From: Methylopumilus universalis
Lineage (GTDB): Bacteria; Pseudomonadota; Gammaproteobacteria; Burkholderiales; Methylophilaceae
Assembly (NCBI RefSeq): GCF_006363895.1
Contig: NZ_CP040953.1
Reading direction: 5' to 3' (one strand)
DNA: 64,000 nt
Shown here: positions 35,620 through 45,965 of the stretch, piece by piece
How the letters are laid out: each line of letters opens with the position of its first letter
Position numbering within the stretch: the first letter of the stretch is position 1
The notes under the pieces: generated by a model
The model's input: only the letters and a program-made list of their open reading frames with translations
The model's database searches: none
Told to the model about the DNA's origin: nothing
Position numbers and translations under genes: made by a program

Positions 35620-36849
35620 ATGCAAATTAGGAATCGATTCTGGCAAGACATCCTTTCCAAAAAAATGTTGGTATGTATTTTTACTGGCTTTACTTCAGGG
35701 CTCCCTCTTTTTATTCTGATCAGCTTATTACCTGCATGGTTGAGATCTAATCAATTAGATCTCAAAGCCATTGGTCTTTTTGCATTAATCCAGCTTCCCT
35801 ATACGTGGAAATTTTTATGGGCCCCTTTCTTTGATCGCTTCAGATGGCCCATGGGTCGACGTCGCGGCTGGTTATTATTTTTTCAAGCGCTTCTTTTAAT
35901 CAGCATTCCACTATTGGGGTTTTATAACCCTCAGACTGATCTCACGATGATTGTGGTCATTGCCACACTCATTGCATTTTTAAGCGCAAGTCAGGATATT
36001 GTGATTGATGCTTATCGTCGAGAACTTTTATTAGATAAAGAATTGGGTTTAGGTAATGCAGTGCATGTGAATGCTTATAAGATTGCGAGTCTTATTCCAG
36101 GCTCTTTATCCCTTATCTTGGCCGACCATTTTGATTGGCAAACTGTATTTATAGTCACAAGCCTTTTTATGCTGCCCGGTCTTATTTTAACTTTTTTAAT
36201 TAAAGAGCCTAAAGTACCTCAAATGAAAAAGCGTGATTTAGCATCATCACTGCTGCTTCCATTCCAGGAATTCATGCATCGACATGGTTTAAAAAGTGCT
36301 TTAACCATTCTTCTTTTTATCTTTTTTTACAAATTAGGTGACAGCATGGCAACTGCATTAGCTACGCCTTTTTATTTGGATCTGGGATTCAGTAAAACTG
36401 AAATTGGTTTAATTGCAAAAAATGCTGGTCTTTGGCCAAGTGTCATAGGTGGGCTCTTAGGGGGTATTTGGATGATGAAATTAGGTATCAACCGCGCCTT
36501 ATGGATCTTTGGTTTTCTGCAGATGATCAGTATTTTAGGTTTTGCATGGTTAGCTCACATTGGCTATAGCCCAGAATGGTTAGCCATTGTCGTAGGGTTC
36601 GAGGCTTTCGGGGTGGGTTTAGGTACCACAGCTTTTGTGGCTTTTATTGCAAAAACCACCCATCCACTTTATACCGCTACACAATTTGCACTTTTCACAA
36701 GCTTAGCAGCCGTGCCTCGAACACTTGTTAATGCCTCTACCGGCTACCTGCAAAGTCTTTTTGGCTGGGAGAATTTCTTTATTCTTTGTTTTCTACTCGC
36801 CATTCCTGGCATGGCATTACTTTATAAAATCGCACCGATTAAAAATTAA
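35620..36849 (+). CDS. ampG: AmpG-family muropeptide permease (MFS)
   Basis: This 409-residue MFS carrier from ATG 35620 (a TTG one codon earlier is unlikely) has about twelve helices. It shows the AmpG-like FTGFTSGLPLFILISLLPAWL start, IGLFALIQLPYTWKFLWAPFFDR and ASQDIVIDAYRRELL. It would import anhydro-muropeptides for wall recycling; mpl at 60416-61780 is the matching cytoplasmic recycling ligase. It overlaps convergent xthA by 4 bases. Confidence 0.92.
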   Translation: MQIRNRFWQDILSKKMLVCIFTGFTSGLPLFILISLLPAWLRSNQLDLKAIGLFALIQLPYTWKFLWAPFFDRFRWPMGRRRGWLLFFQALLLISIPLLGFYNPQTDLTMIVVIATLIAFLSASQDIVIDAYRRELLLDKELGLGNAVHVNAYKIASLIPGSLSLILADHFDWQTVFIVTSLFMLPGLILTFLIKEPKVPQMKKRDLASSLLLPFQEFMHRHGLKSALTILLFIFFYKLGDSMATALATPFYLDLGFSKTEIGLIAKNAGLWPSVIGGLLGGIWMMKLGINRALWIFGFLQMISILGFAWLAHIGYSPEWLAIVVGFEAFGVGLGTTAFVAFIAKTTHPLYTATQFALFTSLAAVPRTLVNASTGYLQSLFGWENFFILCFLLAIPGMALLYKIAPIKN

Positions 36850-37619
36850 ACCATATAGTCAATGATCAATGGTGCATGATCACTAAATTTTTCTGCCTTA
36901 TAGATTGAAGCTTTAGCAATCTTATCTTTTATAGATGGATGAGCAATTTGGTAATCAAGACGCCATCCCACATTTTTAGCATACGCTTGCCCTCGATTGC
37001 TCCACCAGGTATAAGAAGCATCGGTGGCATCAGGATGAAGCTTGCGATAACTATCTACCCAACCTACACCTTCAAATAAATCAGTCATCCATTGACGCTC
37101 TTCAGGTAAGAAGCCTGAATTTTTTTTATTACCTTTGTAATTTTTTAAATCAATTTCTTTATGCGCTATATTGATATCGCCACAAAGAATCATCGGCAAA
37201 TTTTCTTCCATACGTTTTTTTAAATAAGGAAGTAAATAATCTAAGACTTCAAATTTAAATGTCTGTCGTTCTTCACCACTTGAACCTGAAGGTAGGTAAA
37301 TTGAAATGACGCTTAAATTGTCATACATAAGTTCGAGATAACGACCCTCGCTATCAAAAAGTGGGAGGCCTATTTCTTGAATAATTTTCTTAGGTTTTCT
37401 TTTTGCGTAAATACCTACGCCGCTATAACCTTTTTTCTCTGCAAAACTAAAATAGCTCATGTAATCACGATAGTTTTTCATGTCATGGCTTAAATCACTT
37501 TCATGTGCCTTTACTTCTTGCACACAAATGAAATCCGCTCCTTGTGAATCAAGCCAAGCGAAAGCGCCTTTATTTGATGCGGATCGAATTCCATTCATGT
37601 TTAGCGTTATAATTCTCAT
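36846..37619 (-). CDS. xthA: Exodeoxyribonuclease III / AP endonuclease
   Basis: This 257-residue EEP nuclease acts in base-excision repair. It has NMNGIRSA, the catalytic Glu in CVQEVKA, GDINIAHKEID, and the terminal SDHAPLIID. It diverges from pyrE with a 23-base gap, so the promoters must overlap the coding ends. Confidence 0.95.
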   Translation of the reverse strand: MRIITLNMNGIRSASNKGAFAWLDSQGADFICVQEVKAHESDLSHDMKNYRDYMSYFSFAEKKGYSGVGIYAKRKPKKIIQEIGLPLFDSEGRYLELMYDNLSVISIYLPSGSSGEERQTFKFEVLDYLLPYLKKRMEENLPMILCGDINIAHKEIDLKNYKGNKKNSGFLPEERQWMTDLFEGVGWVDSYRKLHPDATDASYTWWSNRGQAYAKNVGWRLDYQIAHPSIKDKIAKASIYKAEKFSDHAPLIIDYMV

Positions 37620-37642
37620 AATTCATCTCTACCGATTTATCT

Positions 37643-38287
37643 ATGGATCATTCAAGTCAAGAGTTTATCGAATTTGCCCTAAAAAAACAGGTTTTACAGT
37701 TTGGTCAGTTCAAAACTAAAGCCGGTCGTCTAAGTCCTTACTTTTTTAATACAGGTCTCTTTAATGATGGCGAAAGCTTAATGAAGCTGGGTATGTTTTA
37801 TGCTAAATCGATTGAAGCCTCTAAGATTCCATTTGATATGCTCTATGGTCCAGCTTATAAAGGTATTCCCTTGGTGTCGTCCATTGTCATTGCATTTGCA
37901 AGCCTAGGCCGCAATGTCCCTTTTGCATTCAACCGCAAAGAAAAAAAAGATCATGGTGAAGGGGGCGTTATTATTGGCACTCCATTAAAAGGGCGCGTTC
38001 TTATTGTTGATGACGTTATCTCTGCAGGGACTTCTGTAAATGAATCAGTGAATCTTATTTTAGAAGAGGGTGCCAAACCTTCAGGCATTGCGATTTCGAT
38101 TGATCGAGAAGAAAAAGGTACTGGATTACTATCAGCGGTTGAAGAAATAAAAGAGACCCATCATTTACCTGTCTGTCATCTCACTTCTTTACAAGAAATT
38201 ATGCATTATATCGAGCGTCATGAAACTTACGCATCTCATATCAACACCATGCGTGACTATCAAAAAGTATATGGTATTAAAGCTTAG
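37643..38287 (+). CDS. pyrE: Orotate phosphoribosyltransferase
   Basis: This 214-residue type I phosphoribosyltransferase makes OMP from orotate and PRPP in pyrimidine synthesis. The PRPP motif VLIVDDVISAGTSVNE and the flexible-loop FNRKEKKDHGEGG are clear, with the N-terminal GRLSPYFFNTGLF. Its end overlaps gatB convergently by 4 bases. It is divergent from xthA, an arrangement seen in other betaproteobacteria. Confidence 0.96.
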   Translation: MDHSSQEFIEFALKKQVLQFGQFKTKAGRLSPYFFNTGLFNDGESLMKLGMFYAKSIEASKIPFDMLYGPAYKGIPLVSSIVIAFASLGRNVPFAFNRKEKKDHGEGGVIIGTPLKGRVLIVDDVISAGTSVNESVNLILEEGAKPSGIAISIDREEKGTGLLSAVEEIKETHHLPVCHLTSLQEIMHYIERHETYASHINTMRDYQKVYGIKA

Positions 38288-39714
38288 CTTAATTTTTTCT
38301 TGAGCAAGTCATTCACCTGACCTGGGTTTGCCTTACCTTTAGATGCTTTCATAATTTGTCCGACAAGCGCGTTAAAGGCTTTTTCTTTGCCTGATCGATA
38401 TTCATCTACCATGGCTTGATTATTTTTTAAGACTTCATCGATCATCGTTTCAATAAGACCACTGTCTGAAACTTGTTTTAATCCTTCTGACTCAATTAAT
38501 ACATCAATTTGAAGATCAGGACTCATCCATAACTTTTCAAAAAGTTGTTTAGCGCCATTATTCGAAATGGTGCCATCTTGAATACGTTTTAAAAGTAAAT
38601 TCAATACTTCAGGCTTAATCGGTGAATGTTCAATCGATAAATTATGTTCATTCAATTTAGAAAATAATTGCCCTAAAATCCAATTGGCAATTTGTTTAGG
38701 CTCAGCCCCTTCTTTTAATGTCGCAAAGAAATAATCTGCGACATGCTTATCACTCGTAATGCCTGCAGCATCATACGATGACAATTGGTAATCACTTTCT
38801 AATCTGGCTTTCATGAGATGAGGCAATTCAGTCATATCCGCTTTAATTTGACTAATTTTCTCATCGGAAATTTCTAATGGTAAAAGATCGGGGTCTGGAA
38901 AATAACGATAATCATTCGCTTCTTCTTTAGATCGCATCGCTTTTGTTTCGCCTGTTTCAGGATTGAAGAGGACAGTCGCTTGTTGAATGGTTTTACCTTC
39001 TTCTAACATCTCAATTTGCCATTGCGTTTCGTAATGAATAGCTTGCTCAATAAATTTAAATGAATTTAAATTTTTAATTTCGCGACGTGTGCCTAATTTA
39101 TCCATGCCCTTTCGCTTTACAGAAACATTAATGTCGCATCGGAAACTTCCCTCTTGCATATTGCCATCACAAATACCTATCCATTGGACGAGTTCATGTA
39201 ATTTTTTTGCATACGCCACAGCTTCTGCTGCTGAGGTCATATCAGGTTCAGACACAATCTCTAAAAGTGGGGTTCCTGCACGATTTAAGTCAAGACCTGT
39301 CCCGTTTTCAACAGCACCATGGGATGATTTGCCTGCGTCTTCCTCTAGATGCGCACGCGTAATGCGTACTGTTTTTTTAATCTCGCCTACTTCAATTTCA
39401 AGCGATCCTTTGCCAACTACAGGTAATTCATATTGACTGATTTGGTATCCCTTAGGCAAATCTGGATAAAAATAATTTTTACGAGCGAAAATAGATCTTG
39501 ATGCTATTTCAGCATTCGTTGCTAATCCAAATTTAATGGCACATCGGACTGCCTCATGATTTAAGACGGGGAGTGTTCCTGGAAGTGCAATCGATAATAC
39601 GCAAGCTTGCGTATTAGGTTCAGCTCCAAATGCAGTCGATGCACCTGAAAAAATTTTAGTTTTGGTTTGAAGTTGTACATGCGTTTCAATACCAATCACA
39701 ACATCCCAACTCAT
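38284..39714 (-). CDS. gatB: Aspartyl/glutamyl-tRNA(Asn/Gln) amidotransferase subunit B
   Basis: This 476-residue tRNA-binding kinase subunit phosphorylates the mischarged aminoacyl group. It has GIETHVQLQTKTKIFSG, the LPKGYQISQYELP region, RAGTPLLEIVSEPDM and the C-terminal YqeY-like tail (GQIMKASKGKANPGQVNDLL). It overlaps gatA by 4 bases in gatC-A-B. Confidence 0.97.
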   Translation of the reverse strand: MSWDVVIGIETHVQLQTKTKIFSGASTAFGAEPNTQACVLSIALPGTLPVLNHEAVRCAIKFGLATNAEIASRSIFARKNYFYPDLPKGYQISQYELPVVGKGSLEIEVGEIKKTVRITRAHLEEDAGKSSHGAVENGTGLDLNRAGTPLLEIVSEPDMTSAAEAVAYAKKLHELVQWIGICDGNMQEGSFRCDINVSVKRKGMDKLGTRREIKNLNSFKFIEQAIHYETQWQIEMLEEGKTIQQATVLFNPETGETKAMRSKEEANDYRYFPDPDLLPLEISDEKISQIKADMTELPHLMKARLESDYQLSSYDAAGITSDKHVADYFFATLKEGAEPKQIANWILGQLFSKLNEHNLSIEHSPIKPEVLNLLLKRIQDGTISNNGAKQLFEKLWMSPDLQIDVLIESEGLKQVSDSGLIETMIDEVLKNNQAMVDEYRSGKEKAFNALVGQIMKASKGKANPGQVNDLLKKKLS

Positions 39715-41168
39715 GAGAGCGCTCCTTCGGGCATGGCTTTATGCCAATCAGTCGCTTTTTGGAATTGATGCGCTACATTTAACATACGTGCTTCATCAAA
39801 ATAATTACCAATAATTTGCAAGCCTACTGGTAGTTTATTGACAAAGCCTGCAGGAATACTCATACCTGGGAGCCCTGCAAGGTTCGTCGCAATAGTATAA
39901 ATATCTTGCAGATACATCGTGACTGGATCGTCAATTTTTTCATTTGCTTTAAAAGCAGTCGATGGTGCAGTAGGTCCCATAATGACATCGCATGATTGAA
40001 AAGCTTTTTTAAAGTCTTCAGAAATAAGATGGCGTATTTGCTGCGCCTTTAAATAATAAGCATCGTAATAACCTGCACTTAATACATAAGTGCCAATTAA
40101 GATACGACGTTTCACTTCTTCCCCAAATCCTTCTTGGCGCGTCTTGGAATACATATCCATAAGATCATCATATTGACTTGTGCGATGGCCATAACGAACA
40201 CCGTCGTAACGCGATAAATTGCTTGATGCTTCAGCGGGCGCTAAAACATAATAAACAGGGATTGATAAATTGGTATTAGGCAAACTCACATCCACAATAG
40301 TGGCACCTAATTTTTTGTATTGATTAATCGCGGCTTCAATCAACTTTGCAACGTCGCCATCCAAACCTTCAGCAAAATATTCTTTAGGCAATCCAATTTT
40401 TAAGCCCTCAATCGGCTGATCAATATTTTTTGTGTAATCTTCTTTTTTGTGATCAATCGATGTAGAGTCTTTGGGGTCAAAACCTGCCATCACATTCAAC
40501 ATCATGGCGCAGTCTTCGGATGATTTTGCCATCGGGCCTGCCTGGTCTAGGCTTGATGCAAAGGCAATCATGCCGTAACGAGACACTAATCCATAAGTTG
40601 GTTTTAAACCTGTAAGTCCGCATAAGGAAGCTGGCTGCCTAATAGAGCCTCCTGTATCTGTTGCCGTCGCTCCAGGGCACATGCGAGAAGCAATCGCTGC
40701 TGCACTGCCCCCCGAACTTCCTCCAGGCACGCGCGAGAGATCCCAGGGGTTTTTAACAGCGCCAAAAAAAGATGTTTCATTCGATGAGCCCATAGCGAAT
40801 TCATCCATATTAGTTTTGCCTAGATTAACAGCGCCTGCCTCATTAAATTTCTTCACGACTGTTGCATCATAAGGTGCTATAAAATTATGAAGCATCTTGG
40901 AACCGCAAGTGGTAAGCCAATCCTCCGCACAAAAAATATCTTTTTGCGCAATAGGGACACCTGTGAGGGTATCTCCTTCACCTTTTTGAATTCTTTCATC
41001 TGCAAGCTTAGCTTGGGCTATCGACCGATTTTCATCGACTGTAATAAACGCATTAATCTCGGGGTTCTTTTTTTTAATACTGGCAAGATAGTCTGTCGTG
41101 ATTTCGACACTTGATGTTTTCTTCTCTTTCAAAAGGCTTGAGAGTTCTTTAACGCTCCAGTCTTGCAT
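39711..41168 (-). CDS. gatA: Aspartyl/glutamyl-tRNA(Asn/Gln) amidotransferase subunit A
   Basis: This 485-residue amidase releases ammonia from glutamine for the transamidation reaction. The Ser-cisSer-Lys triad is complete: K76 (IAQKDIF), S151 (PGGSSGGSAAA) and S175 (TDTGGSIRQPA). It sits between gatC (2-base gap) and gatB (4-base overlap). Confidence 0.97.
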   Translation of the reverse strand: MQDWSVKELSSLLKEKKTSSVEITTDYLASIKKKNPEINAFITVDENRSIAQAKLADERIQKGEGDTLTGVPIAQKDIFCAEDWLTTCGSKMLHNFIAPYDATVVKKFNEAGAVNLGKTNMDEFAMGSSNETSFFGAVKNPWDLSRVPGGSSGGSAAAIASRMCPGATATDTGGSIRQPASLCGLTGLKPTYGLVSRYGMIAFASSLDQAGPMAKSSEDCAMMLNVMAGFDPKDSTSIDHKKEDYTKNIDQPIEGLKIGLPKEYFAEGLDGDVAKLIEAAINQYKKLGATIVDVSLPNTNLSIPVYYVLAPAEASSNLSRYDGVRYGHRTSQYDDLMDMYSKTRQEGFGEEVKRRILIGTYVLSAGYYDAYYLKAQQIRHLISEDFKKAFQSCDVIMGPTAPSTAFKANEKIDDPVTMYLQDIYTIATNLAGLPGMSIPAGFVNKLPVGLQIIGNYFDEARMLNVAHQFQKATDWHKAMPEGALS

Positions 41169-41170
41169 GA

Positions 41171-41458
41171 TTATTCAATCACCTGAGGCACAATATATAA
41201 GCCACCACTCACTTCTGGCGCTATTTTTTGTAATTTTTCTCTTTGATTTGTTTCTGTGACAATATCTTCACGGAGTCTTTGAGTGACCGATTGGCTGTGA
41301 GACATAGGGGAAATGTTAGTCGTATCCACCTTTTTCATGTCTTCGATAAGATTTAATATGCCCGATAATTTTTTAATCGTCGCATCCGCCTCTTCTTCCG
41401 TAATTTTGATGCGTGCTAAATGGGCAATTTTTTTGATTTCGTCATGTGTAATCGACAT
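41171..41458 (-). CDS. gatC: Aspartyl/glutamyl-tRNA(Asn/Gln) amidotransferase subunit C
   Basis: This 95-residue scaffold subunit wraps GatA and GatB. It shows the family start MSITHDEIKKIAHLARIKITEEE and the conserved middle DTTNISPMSHSQ, ending in VPQVIE. It is first in the gatCAB operon and diverges from mreB. Confidence 0.95.
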   Translation of the reverse strand: MSITHDEIKKIAHLARIKITEEEADATIKKLSGILNLIEDMKKVDTTNISPMSHSQSVTQRLREDIVTETNQREKLQKIAPEVSGGLYIVPQVIE

Positions 41459-41589
41459 ACAAATAGAATTCCTGTTTTTCTAGAGAAAAGCTGTTAATTT
41501 ATTGATCAATATCATGTATTATACCCTGATTCTATTGACCTTTCTTGGGTTTGAAGCGCCACTTTTTTAAAGAAATTCTAACGATAAAC

Positions 41590-42651
41590 ATGCTTAAAAA
41601 AATATTCAGTTTTGATCAATTTATGGCGAATGATATTGCCATCGACTTGGGCACTGCAAACACACTGATCTACATTCGAGGTAAAGGCATTGTCTTAGAC
41701 GAGCCTTCTGTTGTAGCGATTCGTCATGAAGATGGTCCTAATGGCCCGTATAGCAAAAAATCTTTATTAGCGGTCGGCATCGAAGCTAAAACGATGCTGG
41801 GTCGATCACCTCAAAATATTCAAGCGATTCGTCCAATGAAAGATGGCGTGATTGCTGACTTCAATATTACTGAAGACATGATTAAGTTTTTTATTGCGAA
41901 AGTGCATGACACAAGATGGTTTGTGCCAAGCCCACGCATTATTATTTGTGTCCCTTACGGCGCAACTCAAGTGGAGCGAAGAGCTATTAGAGAATCTGCC
42001 GAAAGAGCAGGCGCTAAGCAAGTGTTTCTCATTGAAGAACCTATGGCAGCCGCTATTGGTGCAGGACTTCCTATCAGCGAAGCGACAGGATCCATGGTGA
42101 TTGACGTGGGTGGTGGCACGACTGAAGTTGGTATTATTTCATTAGGCGGTATTGTGTACGCTAAATCTGAACGTGTGGGTGGCGATAAAATTGATCAAGC
42201 TATTATTGATTACTTGAGACGAAATTATGGCACATTGATTTCTGATCCTACGGCTGAAATGATTAAGAAAAAAATTGGTACTGCATTCCCGATGTCTGAA
42301 ATTTTAGAGCTCGAAGTGACAGGTCGAAATCTTGCTGAAGGACTTCCTCGTCGCCTCAAAATTAATAGCAATGAAATTCTAGAAGCCTTACAAGAGCCTT
42401 TAAATGCCATTGTGAGTGCTGTGAAATCTGCACTTGAACAAACACCGCCAGAATTGGGTGCTGATATTGCTGATAATGGTATGGTATTAACTGGCGGTGG
42501 TGCTCTATTAAGAAATCTCGATCGCTTACTTATGGAGGAAACAGGCATTCCTGTTGTAACTGCGGATGACCCTCTCACTTGCGTTGCAAGAGGCTGTGGC
42601 AAAGCACTTGAATCACTCGATCAATTCTCGACCGTATTTGCTCACGAATAA
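41590..42651 (+). CDS. mreB: Rod shape-determining actin homologue MreB
   Basis: This 353-residue actin-like ATPase organises lateral wall synthesis. The family start MLKKIFSFDQF(MANDIAIDLGTANTLIY) fixes ATG 41590; an upstream in-frame alternative at 41545 adds 15 unsupported residues. Phosphate 2 and adenosine motifs (MVIDVGGGTTEVGII, MVLTGGGALLRNLD) are present. It heads a long plus-strand series, mreB-mreC-mreD-mrdA-rodA-rlpA, so the cell is expected to be rod- or vibrio-shaped. Confidence 0.97.
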   Translation: MLKKIFSFDQFMANDIAIDLGTANTLIYIRGKGIVLDEPSVVAIRHEDGPNGPYSKKSLLAVGIEAKTMLGRSPQNIQAIRPMKDGVIADFNITEDMIKFFIAKVHDTRWFVPSPRIIICVPYGATQVERRAIRESAERAGAKQVFLIEEPMAAAIGAGLPISEATGSMVIDVGGGTTEVGIISLGGIVYAKSERVGGDKIDQAIIDYLRRNYGTLISDPTAEMIKKKIGTAFPMSEILELEVTGRNLAEGLPRRLKINSNEILEALQEPLNAIVSAVKSALEQTPPELGADIADNGMVLTGGGALLRNLDRLLMEETGIPVVTADDPLTCVARGCGKALESLDQFSTVFAHE

Positions 42652-42689
42652 TTTTTGTTTTTTGCTACTTCATTAATAGTTAAAGCTTA

Positions 42690-43577
42690 ATGATTAAATC
42701 TCATCAACGTTCATCTAAGCTTTTCAATAAAGGTCCTTCACTTTTATCCAAATTATTGTTACTCATATTCATATCGATTGTGTTGATGGGTGTGGATTTT
42801 CGTTTTCATTATTTAAAAAATATTAGGCAAGCAACGAATGTATTCACCAAGCCTTTTCATTCATTGCTGAATTTACCAAGTGATCTATATCATTTCACAA
42901 CAGCATACTTTTCCAATCAATCTCGTTTGCTTCATGAAAATGAAACACTAAAACTTAATATAGATGGCCTGAAGGCTGATCTTCAACGCTTAGATTTTAT
43001 AGATCAAGAAAATAATCAATTAAAAAATTTACTCGACGTAAAAAATGCGTATAAATTTAAAACTGAAGCTGTCAGTATTATTTATTCCCGCTTTGATCCT
43101 TTTAGTCAAAAAATTATTATAGATGGCGGCCAGAATAAAGACTTTCAAGCAGGTCAGCCTGTCATTAATGCATTGGGTCTTGTAGGACAAATCAGCAGTG
43201 TTTTTCCTGAAACAAGCGAGGTGACTCTTATTGTTGATAAAAAAATGTCTGTGCCTATACAAATACAAAGAAACGGTTTAAGAGCAATTACGAACGGGAA
43301 TGGGCAAAACGAAACAATTTCACTTCCCTACTTACCCAATAGTGTCGACATCATTAAAGGAGATATTTTAAAAACATCAGGGATTGATACGATCTACCCG
43401 GAGGGCATTACCGTCGCAGAAGTATTAGAGATTATTAATGATCCTAAGCTGCCTTTTGCAAAAATTATTTGTAAGCCTATGTCGGCGATTCGCAACCATA
43501 GCCATGTCCTTGTGGTGACACCGATTAACAAAACTGCAAATCATGTAGCGACTCCAAAAAATGATCAAAAAAAATAA
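42690..43577 (+). CDS. mreC: Rod shape-determining protein MreC
   Basis: This 295-residue bitopic protein has one N-terminal membrane helix (about 18-38), a coiled coil (about 75-115, NQSRLLHENETLKLN...ENNQLKNLL) and the beta-rich periplasmic domain that contacts PBP2, with conserved QKIIIDGGQNKDFQAGQPVIN and LGLVGQI. It overlaps mreD by 17 bases. The short charged C-terminal tail is typical. Confidence 0.94.
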   Translation: MIKSHQRSSKLFNKGPSLLSKLLLLIFISIVLMGVDFRFHYLKNIRQATNVFTKPFHSLLNLPSDLYHFTTAYFSNQSRLLHENETLKLNIDGLKADLQRLDFIDQENNQLKNLLDVKNAYKFKTEAVSIIYSRFDPFSQKIIIDGGQNKDFQAGQPVINALGLVGQISSVFPETSEVTLIVDKKMSVPIQIQRNGLRAITNGNGQNETISLPYLPNSVDIIKGDILKTSGIDTIYPEGITVAEVLEIINDPKLPFAKIICKPMSAIRNHSHVLVVTPINKTANHVATPKNDQKK

Positions 43578-44025
43578 ATTGTTTTTTATTTCTTTAATCA
43601 TCGCAGCGATGATTAATCTCATTCATATTAATATTTTTAATACTGATTTAACGCCTGATTTTATCCTGCTTACACTCATATTCTGGTTTTTTAAAAATCC
43701 TAATGCAGTGTCTATCTCAACATTTTGGCTTGTAGGGCTTATCACGGATATTTTTATGGGTGATCTTTTAGGGCAGCATGCTCTCACCTATGCATCTTGT
43801 TATTTTATTGCGCAATATTTTATAAATAAAATCATGCTTAACAATAAGCATCAAAAATTACTTTATATTTTCTTAATATTTTTAAGCGCGCAAATTATCA
43901 TGTTGATCATTAATCTCACGCACGATCTTCACTATCCAGGACTAAGTTATTATCTTCAAAGTATCACAGCCGTTTTCATATGGCATGCGCTCTCTAAATT
44001 TAGATTTTTTAAATTAGATCGCTAA
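43561..44025 (+). CDS. mreD: Rod shape-determining protein MreD
   Basis: This 154-residue very hydrophobic protein has about five membrane helices and the family's TPDFILLTLIFWFFKNPNAVSI and GLITDIFMGDLLGQHAL segments. It belongs to the elongasome with MreC. The start ATG lies within the end of mreC, so translation is probably coupled. Its sequence is AT-rich and poorly conserved, as usual for MreD. Confidence 0.9.
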   Translation: MIKKNKLFFISLIIAAMINLIHINIFNTDLTPDFILLTLIFWFFKNPNAVSISTFWLVGLITDIFMGDLLGQHALTYASCYFIAQYFINKIMLNNKHQKLLYIFLIFLSAQIIMLIINLTHDLHYPGLSYYLQSITAVFIWHALSKFRFFKLDR

Positions 44026-44045
44026 AGACATAAGGCCATCTTAAG

Positions 44046-45953
44046 ATGTCTTATACTAAAAATAGTCAAAATATTTATAAGTCGCGCTATTTATTTAAGC
44101 AAAGATTAGCGCTTCTTACAGCTTTGATATCCATTGCTTTTTTAGCTATCGTCGGGCGCTTTTTTTATCTTCAAATTTTTAAATATGATTTTTACAGAGG
44201 CTTATCAGAAAATAATCGTATTGCTGTGATTCCTAATGTTCCAAATCGAGGCCTTATACTCGATCGTAATGGCATTGTCATGGCAGACAACTATTTTGTT
44301 TACAGTCTAGAAATTACGCCTTCTAAAGTCAGCAATCTCAACAAAACTATTGATAATTTAAAGCCTATCGTCGAATTTAGTGCCAGCGATTTAAAACAAT
44401 TCAAAAAAATTTTAAAAGAGAGTTCTTCTCTAGATAGTATTCCTATCAAAACGCATCTATCAGAAACTGAAGCGGCGAGATTTGCTGCAAATAAATTACA
44501 ATTTGAAGGGGTAGAAATTAGATCCAGGTTGTTTAGGCGCTATCCTAAAGGAGCTTTCGCGTCTCATCTTATTGGTCATATTAATAGGATCAATGAGGAG
44601 GATAAAGAGGTCATTAAGAAATTAGGCTGGCAACAAAACTATAAAGGCACTGACTCCATAGGCAAGCTTGGTATTGAAAAATACTATGAAGCTAAGCTTC
44701 ATGGCACCACTGGATTCCAAGAAGTTGAAATTGATGCCAATGGAAATTCAATTCGTATTTTAAATAGTACGCCTTCTATTGAGGGTGACGCCATTACATT
44801 GTCGATCGATTCAAACCTACAAGAGATTGCTGAAAATGCATTTAATAAATACCGGGGTGCGCTCGTCGCTTTAAATCCGAAAAATGGTGAAGTGCTTGCA
44901 TTTGTAAGCCGTCCTAATTTTGATCCCAATCAATTTGTAGGTGGTATTGATGTAGATGAATGGAAGGTGCTGAATGAGTCATTAGATAAGCCTATGCTTA
45001 ATCGTGCGATTAATGGTTTATATCCTCCAGGATCTACCATCAAACCTTTTGTCGCATTAGCTGCGTTGGAAAATGATATTCGTAAACCGCCTTTTAATAT
45101 TAAGGACCCAGGCTTCTTCACACTTCCTAACTCTGGCCATACTTACAAAGACTGGAAACCCTACGGGCATGGTGTTGTGGATATCGTAATGGCAATTACT
45201 ATCTCATGCGATACATTTTTTTATGGGCTAGGTATCGAATTAGGCATTAAAAAATTATCTGAATTTCTATCTCGCTTTGGCTTTGGTGAGACGACTCACA
45301 TTGATATGTTTGGTGAAAATGCCGGCTTATTACCTTCACCTGAATGGAAACAGAAACGATATAAACAACCTTGGTATTTAGGTGAAACTGTCATTACCAG
45401 TATTGGTCAAGGCTATACGCTCGTCACACCTATGCAGCTCGCTCAGGCAGTAGCAACAATCGCCAACGGCGGATTGATTGTGCAGCCAAGGCTTATCCAA
45501 TCGATTAAAAATAATCAAACTGGCAAAATAGAAACGTTTAAAAATAAAATTGTTCGAGAACTACATTTCAAACCTGAGAATTTAGCGCTCGTCAAAGAAG
45601 GTATGATGAACGTAACGCAACCCGGTGGCACTGCTGCAAGCGTTGGTGCTGGGGCGTCATATAAAATGGCAGCTAAAACAGGGACCGCCCAAGTTGTTGA
45701 GATGAAGCGAAATCAAAAATATGATCCTAATCGCATGAATGAAAGACATAGGGACCATGCACTTTTTATTGCCTATGCACCTGCTGAAGATCCTACGATT
45801 GCAGTTGCAATTATTGTTGAGAATGGTGGTCATGGTGGATCAACCGCGGGACCGATTGCAAGAAAATTGATGGATTATCATTTGCTCAAAAAAATAGCTG
45901 TAAGCAAAGAAGATAATAAAGCAGCCTCACTTGAATCTGAATATCACGATTAA
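44046..45953 (+). CDS. mrdA: Penicillin-binding protein 2 (elongation transpeptidase)
   Basis: This 635-residue class B PBP has a signal anchor (about 22-42), the pedestal/dimerisation domain starting at NRIAVIPNVPNRGLILDRNG, and a transpeptidase domain with S330 (PPGSTIK), an SCD motif (TISCDTFF) and KTGTAQ. It crosslinks peptidoglycan together with RodA, encoded 12 bases downstream. Confidence 0.96.
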   Translation: MSYTKNSQNIYKSRYLFKQRLALLTALISIAFLAIVGRFFYLQIFKYDFYRGLSENNRIAVIPNVPNRGLILDRNGIVMADNYFVYSLEITPSKVSNLNKTIDNLKPIVEFSASDLKQFKKILKESSSLDSIPIKTHLSETEAARFAANKLQFEGVEIRSRLFRRYPKGAFASHLIGHINRINEEDKEVIKKLGWQQNYKGTDSIGKLGIEKYYEAKLHGTTGFQEVEIDANGNSIRILNSTPSIEGDAITLSIDSNLQEIAENAFNKYRGALVALNPKNGEVLAFVSRPNFDPNQFVGGIDVDEWKVLNESLDKPMLNRAINGLYPPGSTIKPFVALAALENDIRKPPFNIKDPGFFTLPNSGHTYKDWKPYGHGVVDIVMAITISCDTFFYGLGIELGIKKLSEFLSRFGFGETTHIDMFGENAGLLPSPEWKQKRYKQPWYLGETVITSIGQGYTLVTPMQLAQAVATIANGGLIVQPRLIQSIKNNQTGKIETFKNKIVRELHFKPENLALVKEGMMNVTQPGGTAASVGAGASYKMAAKTGTAQVVEMKRNQKYDPNRMNERHRDHALFIAYAPAEDPTIAVAIIVENGGHGGSTAGPIARKLMDYHLLKKIAVSKEDNKAASLESEYHD

Positions 45954-45965
45954 AATAAGATCACT

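Noticed and set aside
41459..41589. Promoters in the gatC-mreB divergent gap
   Set aside because: AT-rich hexamers occur (for example TATTAT), but no pair has acceptable -35/-10 spacing, so none is reported.
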